From Streptomyces sp. NBC_01216 (GTDB lineage Bacteria; Actinomycetota; Actinomycetes; Streptomycetales; Streptomycetaceae), in assembly GCF_035994945.1 (NCBI RefSeq), contig NZ_CP108677.1:1674001-1738000 (forward strand): 64,000 nucleotides of DNA. The letters are read 5' to 3'. Below, piece by piece: positions 17,722-25,338 of the stretch (the first letter of the stretch is position 1; each line of letters opens with the position of its first letter). Below the pieces are notes generated by a model, which had not been told where the DNA came from, ran no database searches, and worked only from the letters and a program-made list of their open reading frames with translations. Position numbers and translations under genes: made by a program.

Positions 17722-19188
17722 TCAGTGGGACGGTCCGGTGTCGTTCCGGTGGTGCGCGGCCCGAGGGCGTACGGGCCGGAGCGGGGCGGGACAGGCCGGG
17801 CGGTGGGCGCGCTCGGCGGCGGCCAGGGCGTCGGCGAAGCGGTCGAGTACCGCTTCGGCCTGCTCGTCGGTGAGGGTGAGCGGCGGGAGGAGTCGTACGA
17901 CGGCGGAGTGGCGTCCGCCCAGCTCGACGATGAGTCCGCGGTCGAGGCACTGCTGCCGGAGGGACGCGGCGAGCACGGGGTCGGCCGGCGGGGTGGGGGC
18001 GTGGGGGGCCTCGCCCGAGGGGTCCACCAGCTCGACCCCGATCATCAGTCCCCGGCCGCGCACGTCACCGACGGACGGGTGGGCGGCGGACAGTCCCCGG
18101 AGGCGGCCGAGCATGCGTGTGCCGAGGGCGGCGGCGCGGTCGGCGAGGCGGTTCTCCCGGACGTACGCGAGGGTGGCGGCTCCGGCGGCCATGGCGAGCT
18201 GGTTGCCGCGGAAGGTCCCGGCGTGGGCTCCGGGTTCCCAGACGTCGAGCTCGGCCCGGTAGACGATGACGGCCAGCGGGAGGGACCCGCCGATGGCCTT
18301 GGAGAGGACCATGACGTCGGGGACCACGCCGCTGTGGTCGACACCCCAGAAGGCGCCGGTGCGGCCGACGCCCGTCTGGACCTCGTCGGCGATGAGCGGG
18401 ATGGCACGGGCCGCGGTGATCTGCCGCATGCGGCGCATCCAGTCGTCGGGCGCGGGAATGACACCGCCCTCCCCCTGCACCGGTTCGAGGATCATCCCGG
18501 CGGGAGTGGGCACTCCGCTCTTGGGGTCGTCGAGGAGGCTCTCGGTCCAGCGGGCGGCGAGTTCGGCCCCGCGGTCCCCGCCGACCCCGAACGGGCAGCG
18601 GTAGTCGCGCGGATAGGGCAGCCGGGCCACCCGGACGTCGGCGGCTCCTCCCGAGGCGTCGAGGGCCCCGGACGTCATCCCGTGGTAGGCGCCGGTGAAG
18701 GCGAGCAGGCCGCCGCGGCCGGTGGCGGTGCGCACGAGGGTGAGGGCGGCCTCGACCGCGTCGGTGCCCGCGGGGCCGCAGAACTGGACACGCGCGTCCC
18801 GCGCGAGTTCGGCCGGCAGCGTGGCGAACAGCTCGGTGGTGAAGCGGTCCTTGACCGGCGTGGCGAGGTCCAGGACGTGGAGCGGAGCTCCGGAGTCGAG
18901 GACCTTCTTGACGGCTTCCAGGACCACCGGGTGGTTGTGTCCCAGGGCCAGCGTCCCCGCGCCGGAGAGGCAGTCGAGGTAGCGGCGGCCGTCGGCGCCC
19001 TCGATGGTCAGTCCCCGTGCCCGGACGGGGACGATCGGCAGGGATCGCGCGTAGGTGCGCGCCGCCGACTCGCGGAGTGCCTGGCGGCGCAGGATGCCCT
19101 CGTGCGCGCTCCCCCCGAGTGGAACCCACCCCTCCTCGTCCGCCCCGGTGTCCCCCGCTGTCACCGGAACTGGTTCGGTCACGGCCAC
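17722..19188 (-). CDS. diaminobutyrate--2-oxoglutarate-type class III aminotransferase
   Basis: This PLP-dependent enzyme of the class III (DABA/ornithine) family most likely makes a diamine such as 2,4-diaminobutyrate for the siderophore. Motifs include YLDCLSGAGTLALGHNHP, FCGPAGTDAVEAALTLVRT, AYHGMTSGALDASGG, the PLP-site ADEVQTGVGRTG and the Schiff-base lysine in VLSKAIGG. GTG 19188 is preferred because GGGAGGA lies 8-9 bases upstream, giving 488 residues; an ATG at 19227 would add 13 residues but has no good ribosome site. It heads the four-gene NIS operon. In rhizobactin-type pathways this enzyme is paired with a DABA decarboxylase, which is absent here. Confidence 0.85.
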   Translation of the reverse strand: MAVTEPVPVTAGDTGADEEGWVPLGGSAHEGILRRQALRESAARTYARSLPIVPVRARGLTIEGADGRRYLDCLSGAGTLALGHNHPVVLEAVKKVLDSGAPLHVLDLATPVKDRFTTELFATLPAELARDARVQFCGPAGTDAVEAALTLVRTATGRGGLLAFTGAYHGMTSGALDASGGAADVRVARLPYPRDYRCPFGVGGDRGAELAARWTESLLDDPKSGVPTPAGMILEPVQGEGGVIPAPDDWMRRMRQITAARAIPLIADEVQTGVGRTGAFWGVDHSGVVPDVMVLSKAIGGSLPLAVIVYRAELDVWEPGAHAGTFRGNQLAMAAGAATLAYVRENRLADRAAALGTRMLGRLRGLSAAHPSVGDVRGRGLMIGVELVDPSGEAPHAPTPPADPVLAASLRQQCLDRGLIVELGGRHSAVVRLLPPLTLTDEQAEAVLDRFADALAAAERAHRPACPAPLRPVRPRAAHHRNDTGPSH

Positions 19189-19509
19189 GGCTCGCTGTCC
19201 TCCCGCTGTAACGGTTGCGTTGCACATCGGCACGCCGCTCGACCCCGTGTGCGACGGCCTTGAACGCTGCTCATGTGTCCCCCGTACGTACCAACGACGG
19301 AGGGCGCCGGGGATCACGGGCGATCCGAAGATCCTTCGAGTGGCCTGCGTCACTCGGCCCCGGGGTCCCCGCCCGCACGGGAACCGACGACCTGGCGCAT
19401 ACCGTCCCCACGGGCACCGGCATAGTGGGGGCCGCACTTCGGGCGCCGGTCACGGCGCCTCCACCGTTCACCCATGCACAAGTTGACGTAGTTCCAGGGG
19501 GATCACGAG
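19189..19509. other. divergent intergenic region: NIS operon / protease lipoprotein
   Basis: These 321 bases must hold the promoters of the minus-strand siderophore-type operon and of the plus-strand protease. I searched by eye for a DmdR/IdeR-type iron box (19-bp TTAGGTTAGGCTAACCTAA-like palindrome) and saw none. The protease ribosome site is CAGGGGGATCACGAG just before ATG 19510. Confidence 0.5.
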
Positions 19510-20685
19510 ATGCGATCGATTCGTCCGCTGCTGGCCGCGGCAGCCGCCGTAACGGCGTTGACGCTGACGACGACGGCCTGCGGCCCGACCGAGGACAGCG
19601 CCGGGGACAAGCCGAGCGCGCCCGCGGTCCCGTCCGCCGGCGACGGGATCACGATTCCGGACGATCTGAAGGACCGGCTCAAGGAGCACGGGATCGATCT
19701 GGACAAGTGGCGGAACGGCGACTGGAAGAACTGGAACCGCGAACAGTGGCTGCGCGAGGCGAAGGACTTCGTCAACCCGATCATCGAGGACCTCTGGGAC
19801 CCGGACCGGATGCGGGACGCCGAGCGTCCCGACGAGCCGGTGGAGGAGGCGGACATCTCGGGTGACGCGGGTGTCACCGACCGGACCCCGGCGCCGGTGC
19901 GGGCGAAGGGTGTGCGGGCTCCCTACCACTCCGCCGTCCCGGAGGCCGGGAAGGTCTTCTTCGACGGTCCGAAGGGGTCGATGGTCTGCTCGGCCACGGT
20001 CGTGAAGGACCCGGCCCACCCGGGACGTTCCAACATGGTCTGGACGGCGGGCCATTGCGTGCACGCCGGCAAGAAGGGCGGCTGGTACCGCAACATCGCC
20101 TTCGTCCCCTCGTACAACGACAGCGGGAAGCCGACCCCGGAGCTCGAGAACGCCACGCGGGACCAGGTCGCGCCGTACGGCGTCTGGTGGGGCGACTGGG
20201 TGCAGACCTCCGACCAGTGGATCGCGGAGGGCGCGTCGACCGGTGGCCAGGGAGCTCCGTACGACTTCGCGGTGATCCACGTGACACCCGAGAAGGGCGG
20301 CTCGGGCAAGTCGCTGGAGGAGACGGTCGGTTCGGCGCTCCCGGTGGAGTTCGACGCCCCGGCGATCCCGAAGATCGCGAGTCTGACGGCGACCGGCTAC
20401 CCGGCGGGTGCGCCGTTCGACGGGCAGAGGATGTACCAGTGCCAGGACGCGCCGGGCCGTCTTTCGGTGAAGGCCGCACAGCCCACGATGTACCGCATCG
20501 GCTGCACCATGACGGGCGGTTCGTCCGGCGGCGGCTGGGTGGCCGCGGGCCGGGACGGCAAGCCGGCGCTGGTGTCCAACACCTCCATCGGCCCGGTGAC
20601 GGCCGGCTGGCTGGCGGGTCCGCGGCTCGGCCCCGAGGCCAGGGGTGTGTACGACGCGGTCAGCGAGAAGTACGCGGGGCGGTAG
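19510..20685 (+). CDS. secreted trypsin-like serine protease lipoprotein, copy 1
   Basis: This 391-residue protein has a signal peptide ending in the lipobox TTAC, with lipidated Cys24, so it should be anchored on the outer face of the membrane. The Pro/Asp-rich segment to about residue 135 contains a repeat-like KWRNGDWKNWNREQW stretch. The chymotrypsin-fold domain follows with His182 (TAGHC), Asp252 (PYDFAV) and Ser339 (TGGSSGGG), a complete triad. Paired Cys160/Cys183 and Cys311/Cys332 could form disulphides. A near-copy follows 123 bases later (20809-21969), marking a tandem duplication. Substrates are unknown. Confidence 0.88.
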   Translation: MRSIRPLLAAAAAVTALTLTTTACGPTEDSAGDKPSAPAVPSAGDGITIPDDLKDRLKEHGIDLDKWRNGDWKNWNREQWLREAKDFVNPIIEDLWDPDRMRDAERPDEPVEEADISGDAGVTDRTPAPVRAKGVRAPYHSAVPEAGKVFFDGPKGSMVCSATVVKDPAHPGRSNMVWTAGHCVHAGKKGGWYRNIAFVPSYNDSGKPTPELENATRDQVAPYGVWWGDWVQTSDQWIAEGASTGGQGAPYDFAVIHVTPEKGGSGKSLEETVGSALPVEFDAPAIPKIASLTATGYPAGAPFDGQRMYQCQDAPGRLSVKAAQPTMYRIGCTMTGGSSGGGWVAAGRDGKPALVSNTSIGPVTAGWLAGPRLGPEARGVYDAVSEKYAGR

Positions 20686-20695
20686 TCCGCGTCCC

Positions 20696-20732
20696 GGTGT
20701 GGTGGCGGGTCCGCGGGTCCCGCCACCACACC
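20696..20732 (+). terminator. terminator hairpin between tandem protease genes
   Basis: A perfect 14-bp stem (GGTGTGGTGGCGGG with its complement) has a 9-base loop, 10 bases after the first protease stop. It implies that the second copy has its own promoter in the following ~75 bases. Confidence 0.8.
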
Positions 20733-20808
20733 GGCCGGCATCCGGCGCGCGCATGACACTCCGACGCGTTCGGGGGCGCGAAGGACATCCCTGGAGGGAG
20801 AACGGCCC

Positions 20809-21969
20809 ATGCGTTCCGTACGACTTCTGCCGGCGGTAGCCGGCCTCGCCCTGGCGCTCACGCTGGCCCTGGCGGGCTGTGGCCCGGCCGGAACCTCCGC
20901 GGGCGGCCTGCCGGCCGCCGGGGCGACCGCCTCCGGCCCCGGCACCGACGGCGGAGCCGCACGCCCCGGCGACCTCGCGGACCGGCTGAGAAAGCGCGGC
21001 GCCGAGCTCGACGGGTGGCAGGACGGCGACTGGAGGAACTGGGACCGCGGCCGGTGGCTGCGCGAAGCGGAGGACTTCGTCAACCCGGTGATCGAGGGGC
21101 TGTGGGACCCGGACCGCATGCGGTCGGCGCGCAGCCCGGACCTGGGGATGGCCGCCGACGGTGCCGCGGGCAGCGACCCGGTGCCGCGGCCGGTGCCGGC
21201 CCAGCCTGAGCAGACGCCGTACCACCGCAACGCGGCGCCGGTCGGCAAGCTCTTCTTCGACTCACCCCAGGGCCACATGGTCTGCTCGGGCACGGTCGTG
21301 CGGGACCCGCGCCGGCCCGGCCGGTCCGACCTGGTGTGGACAGCGGGCCACTGCGTGCACGCCGGCGCGCGAGGAGGCTGGTACCGCAACATCACCTTCG
21401 TGCCGGCCTACAACGACCTCGGCAGGTCGGCGTCCGGGCTGCGCGACGCCGAGCCGCGCGAGGTGGCGCCCTACGGACAGTTCTGGGCCGACTGGTCCGT
21501 GACCTCGGGCGAGTGGATCGAGCGCGGTGGTACGAACACGTCCTGGCCCTACGACTACGCCGTGCTGCACGTGAAGCCCGCGCGGGACGGGAGGTCGCTG
21601 GAGGAGACCGTGGGCGCCGCCCTGGCGGTCGACTTCTCGGCGCCGACGGCCGCGGAGGCCGGTACGACGGGCGCCTGGGGCTACCCCGCGGCCTCGCCGT
21701 ACGACGGCCTGATCATGCACAAGTGCCTGGACCGGCCGACCCGGCTGACCGCGGCCCCGGCCACGCCGCCCATGTACCGCATCGGCTGCACGATGACCGG
21801 CGGCGCCTCCGGAGGCGGCTGGTTCCGGGTGCTGCCGGACGGCAGCACCGCACTGGTGTCGAACACCTCGATCGGTCCGGCCGGCGGAAGCGGCTGGCTC
21901 GCGGGCCCCTTGCTCGGCCGGGGCGCCCAGGCGGTGCGTGACGTGGTCAGCGAGAGGTTCGCCCGCTGA
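20809..21969 (+). CDS. secreted trypsin-like serine protease lipoprotein, copy 2
   Basis: This 386-residue paralogue of the preceding gene is alignable along its whole length. The signal peptide has lipobox LAGC (Cys24). The linker again contains GWQDGDWRNWDRGRWLREAE. The triad is His181 (TAGHC), Asp249 (PYDYAV) and Ser334 (TGGASGGG). GGAGGGAG precedes ATG 20809. Differences are concentrated in the linker (residues 25-55 and 105-135), which has a different Pro/Gly-rich composition; the protease core is strongly conserved. It ends at a hairpin shared with the convergent hflX. Confidence 0.88.
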   Translation: MRSVRLLPAVAGLALALTLALAGCGPAGTSAGGLPAAGATASGPGTDGGAARPGDLADRLRKRGAELDGWQDGDWRNWDRGRWLREAEDFVNPVIEGLWDPDRMRSARSPDLGMAADGAAGSDPVPRPVPAQPEQTPYHRNAAPVGKLFFDSPQGHMVCSGTVVRDPRRPGRSDLVWTAGHCVHAGARGGWYRNITFVPAYNDLGRSASGLRDAEPREVAPYGQFWADWSVTSGEWIERGGTNTSWPYDYAVLHVKPARDGRSLEETVGAALAVDFSAPTAAEAGTTGAWGYPAASPYDGLIMHKCLDRPTRLTAAPATPPMYRIGCTMTGGASGGGWFRVLPDGSTALVSNTSIGPAGGSGWLAGPLLGRGAQAVRDVVSERFAR

Positions 21970-21988
21970 GCGGGGCGGGCACACGCGG

Positions 21989-22036
21989 GGCCCGCCCCCG
22001 CCGTCCGGTCCTGGGCTCCGGCGACGGGGGCGGGCC
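21989..22036. terminator. terminator hairpin between protease copy 2 and hflX
   Basis: A 15-bp stem, GGCCCGCCCCCGCCG paired with CGACGGGGGCGGGCC (one mismatch), encloses an 18-base loop. It lies between convergent genes and probably ends both transcripts. Confidence 0.75.
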
Positions 22037-22069
22037 TGGTGCGTGCCCGCGGGACCGCTCCGACGGCCG

Positions 22070-23563
22070 TCAGTGCGCGGCCGGGACGAACGGCGTCAGG
22101 AACGCCGCCAGCTCCTCGTGCACCCGCGCCTTGACCAGGGTGCCCTCCGGCGTGTGCTCCTCGGAGAGCATCTCGCCCTCCGCGTGCACCCGCGAGACGA
22201 GCCCGCCCTCGGTGTAGGGCACGAGCGCCTCGATCTCGACCCGGGGCCGCGGGAGTTCGGCGTCGATGAGCGCGCGCAGCTCCTCGATGCCCTCGCCCGT
22301 GCGGGCGGAGACCGCGATGGCGTGCCGCTCGGCGCGCATGAGCCGCTGGAGGACCAGCGGATCGGCCGCGTCCGCCTTGTTGACGACCACGACCTCCGGC
22401 ACGTTCACCGCGCCGACGTCGCGGAACACCTCGCGGACGGCGGCGAGCTGCTCCTCCGGGACCGGGTGTGAGCCGTCCACCACGTGCAGGATCAGGTCGG
22501 AGTCGCCGACCTCCTCCATGGTGGAGCGGAACGCCTCGACCAGGTGGTGCGGCAGGTGGCGAACGAACCCGACGGTGTCGGCCAGGGTGTAGACCCGGCC
22601 GGTGGGCGTCTCGGCCCGGCGGACGGTCGGGTCGAGGGTGGCGAACAGCGCGTTCTCCACCAGCACGCCCGCCCCGGTCAGCCGGTTGAGCAGCGAGGAC
22701 TTGCCGGCGTTGGTGTATCCGGCGATGGCGACCGAGGGAACCTTGTGACGGCGTCGCTCCTGCCGCTTGATGTCGCGGCCGGTCTTCATCTCCGCGATCT
22801 CCCGGCGCATCTTCGCCATCTTCTCGCGGATCCGGCGCCGGTCGGTCTCGATCTTGGTCTCACCCGGACCGCGCGTGGCCATGCCACCGCCGCCGCCACC
22901 GCCCATCTGACGGGAGAGCGACTGGCCCCAGCCGCGCAGCCGCGGCAGCATGTACTGCATCTGCGCCAGGGCGACCTGTGCCTTGCCCTCGCGCGACTTG
23001 GCGTGCTGGGCGAAGATGTCGAGGATCAGGGCGGTCCGGTCGACCACCTTGACCTTGACGACGTCTTCGAGGGCGATGAGCTGACCGGGGCCGAGTTCGC
23101 CGTCGCAGACGACGGTGTCGGCACCGGACTCGAGCACGATGTCCCGCAGCTCCCGGGCCTTGCCCGAGCCGATGAAGGTGGCCGGGTCCGGCTTGTCACG
23201 GCGCTGGATGACGCCGTCGAGGACCAGGGCTCCCGCCGTCTCGGCGAGGGCGGCGAGCTCCGCGAGGGAGTTCTCCGCGTCCTGGACGGTCCCCGAGGTC
23301 CATACGCCGACCAGCACCACACGCTCCAGGCGCAGCTGCCGGTACTCGACCTCGGTGACGTCCTCGAGTTCGGTGGAGAGACCCGCCACGCGCCGCAGCG
23401 CCGCGCGCTCGGAGCGGTCGAACTGATCGCCGTCCCGCTCTCCGTCGATCTCGTGGCTCCAGGCGACGTCCTCTTCCATCAGGGCGTCGGCCCGGAGGCT
23501 CTCGGTGCGGCTCGTCTCGGCGAAGCTCTGCTCGTCCTGGGAAGGGGAGGAAGAGGAGGTCAT
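22070..23563 (-). CDS. hflX: ribosome-associated GTPase HflX
   Basis: This 497-residue GTPase splits or rescues stalled 70S ribosomes and binds the 50S subunit. An N-terminal ~80-residue actinobacterial extension is followed by the HflX domain (DPATFIGSGKARELRDIV at 126-143, then the Gly-rich loop near 220 and RGPGETKIETDRRRI). The G domain follows: G1 GYTNAGKS (282-289), G3 DTVGF (329-333) and G4 NKAD (395-398). ATG 23563 has AAGGA 5-6 bases upstream. The gene is monocistronic on the minus strand, with the M1 peptidase gene behind it. Size and motifs are normal. Confidence 0.96.
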   Translation of the reverse strand: MTSSSSPSQDEQSFAETSRTESLRADALMEEDVAWSHEIDGERDGDQFDRSERAALRRVAGLSTELEDVTEVEYRQLRLERVVLVGVWTSGTVQDAENSLAELAALAETAGALVLDGVIQRRDKPDPATFIGSGKARELRDIVLESGADTVVCDGELGPGQLIALEDVVKVKVVDRTALILDIFAQHAKSREGKAQVALAQMQYMLPRLRGWGQSLSRQMGGGGGGGMATRGPGETKIETDRRRIREKMAKMRREIAEMKTGRDIKRQERRRHKVPSVAIAGYTNAGKSSLLNRLTGAGVLVENALFATLDPTVRRAETPTGRVYTLADTVGFVRHLPHHLVEAFRSTMEEVGDSDLILHVVDGSHPVPEEQLAAVREVFRDVGAVNVPEVVVVNKADAADPLVLQRLMRAERHAIAVSARTGEGIEELRALIDAELPRPRVEIEALVPYTEGGLVSRVHAEGEMLSEEHTPEGTLVKARVHEELAAFLTPFVPAAH

Positions 23564-23683
23564 TGGATCCTTAACGTCGATGGAAGGTCGTTACGTCGAT
23601 CACAACGCGTGACGGTCCCGGAAGATTCCCCGGTCCGGGCGCGTCGGCGACCCGATGATGGTGACACGCGCGGTGGGCGGCCG

Positions 23684-25174
23684 TCACCCCGGTTTGACGG
23701 CGGCGGCGGCCTCCGGGGCGCGGCTGCTCCAGTCCGGGTGGCCGGGCATCGCGGGGGTCTTCCCCGCGTACAGCCAGCCTTCGAAGAAGGCGCCGAGGTC
23801 GCGCCCCGCGATCTCGGAGGCCAGCGCCGTGAAGTCGGCGGTCGTGGCGGTCCCGTCCCGGTGCCGGGTCACCCAGCGCCGCTCCAGCCGCTGGAAGGCA
23901 TCCTTCCCGATCTCCTGGCGCAGGGCGTAGAGGACGAGCGCGCTCCCGTCGTAGACCACCGGCCGGAAGAGACTGATCTTCTTCCCGGGGGCGGGCGGCA
24001 CGGGGGCCGCGGGCGGTCCGCCGGCGGCGCGCCACCGGTCGGAGGCCGCGTAGGCGGCCTTCATGCGGCGCTCCAGTGGCTGCCTCGCCGTCTCCTCCGC
24101 GTAGAGCGCCTCGTACCAGCTGGCATGTCCTTCGTTGAGCCACAGGTCGGACCAGGTCCGCGGGGTGACGCTGTCGCCGAACCAGTGGTGGGCGAGTTCG
24201 TGGACCATGACCGACTCGACGTACCACCGGGGGAAGCCGGGCTCCGTGAAGAGCCTCCGTTCGAAGAGGGACAGGGTCTGGGTCTCGAGTTCGAAGCCGG
24301 TGTCCGCGTCGGCGACGAGCACTCCGTAGGTCTCGAAGGGGTACGGGCCGACCTGGCGTTCCATCCATTCCAGGTGGTCGGGCGTCCGCTTCAGCCAGGG
24401 CTCCAGGAGTTCCCGGTCGGCGGTCGGCACCACGTCGCGTACGGGCAGTCCGTGCGGACCGGCCCGGTGGACGACACTGCTGCGGCCGATGGAGACCTGG
24501 GCGAGCTCGGTGGCCATGGGATGGGCCGTGCGGTAGGTCCAGGTGGTGGTGGCGCCGTGCTCGGTCCGGCCCGCCGGCAGCCCGTTGGCGACGGCCGTCA
24601 GGTCGCTGGGGGCGGTGATCCGGAAGGTGAAGTACGCCTTGTCCGCCGGGTGGTCGTTGGACGGGAAGACACGGTGGGCGGCGTCGGCCTGGTTGGCCAT
24701 GGCGAGGCCGTCCGCGGTGCGGATCCAGCCGGCGTTGTCGGCGGGCCCGACGGGGTCGCTGGTGTGCGAGACGGAGATCGTCAGCGCGTCGCCGGCTCCG
24801 GCCGGCCGGGCCGGGGTGATCACCAGGTCCTCCCCGCTGCCGGTGAAGCCGGCGGGTTCGCCGTCGACGGTGACGGAGGAGACCGTGCCGTGGGCGAAGT
24901 CCAGGTTGACGCGTTCCAGGTCCGCCGTGGCGAGGGCCTCGATGCGGGTGACGCCCCGCAGTGGTTCGTTGTTCGATCCCGGATAGGTGAGGTCGATGTC
25001 GTAGGCGAGAACGTCGTAGCCCGGGTTCCCGAGGTGCGGGAAGAGCGGGTCGCCGATGCCGAGGGGCGGCGGCGCGGGGAGGGCCGCGGCGAGCAGTCCG
25101 GCCGAGACGGCGAGGACGGCGGCGGAACGCGGCCACCGCGCGCGCGGGGGGCGAAGTCGGAGTGTGAGCGGCAT
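23684..25174 (-). CDS. secreted M1-family zinc metallopeptidase
   Basis: This 496-residue protein with an N-terminal hydrophobic segment (about 17-34) is probably exported or membrane-tethered. The zinc site is HELAHH (325-330) with the third ligand Glu348 in NEGHASW, and WFGD follows the first motif, all typical of gluzincin family M1 aminopeptidases. The substrate-recognition motif normally written GxMEN is replaced by the segment GFELETQT near 293-300, as in a subgroup of actinobacterial M1 proteins. There is no C-terminal ERAP-like domain, so it is a short form. It is transcribed alone, 120 bases upstream of hflX on the same strand. Confidence 0.9.
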   Translation of the reverse strand: MPLTLRLRPPRARWPRSAAVLAVSAGLLAAALPAPPPLGIGDPLFPHLGNPGYDVLAYDIDLTYPGSNNEPLRGVTRIEALATADLERVNLDFAHGTVSSVTVDGEPAGFTGSGEDLVITPARPAGAGDALTISVSHTSDPVGPADNAGWIRTADGLAMANQADAAHRVFPSNDHPADKAYFTFRITAPSDLTAVANGLPAGRTEHGATTTWTYRTAHPMATELAQVSIGRSSVVHRAGPHGLPVRDVVPTADRELLEPWLKRTPDHLEWMERQVGPYPFETYGVLVADADTGFELETQTLSLFERRLFTEPGFPRWYVESVMVHELAHHWFGDSVTPRTWSDLWLNEGHASWYEALYAEETARQPLERRMKAAYAASDRWRAAGGPPAAPVPPAPGKKISLFRPVVYDGSALVLYALRQEIGKDAFQRLERRWVTRHRDGTATTADFTALASEIAGRDLGAFFEGWLYAGKTPAMPGHPDWSSRAPEAAAAVKPG

Positions 25175-25338
25175 GGGCTACGGCTACCAGGACGTCCGGT
25201 GCCGCCCCGGACGGCGCGCGCGCGGGCCACCCGAAGGAGTCAGCCCGCCGGGTGACGCCACTCCTCCGCGTCCCGTCAACGGCCGGGCCGTGTCGCACCG
25301 GGTGGACGGCGGGGTGGGGGTCGCGCGGCCGTCGCGGT

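Noticed and set aside
19189..19509. Iron box upstream of the NIS operon
   Set aside because: No palindrome resembling the 19-bp DmdR/IdeR site could be found by eye; the region is GC-rich with only short, weak symmetries.
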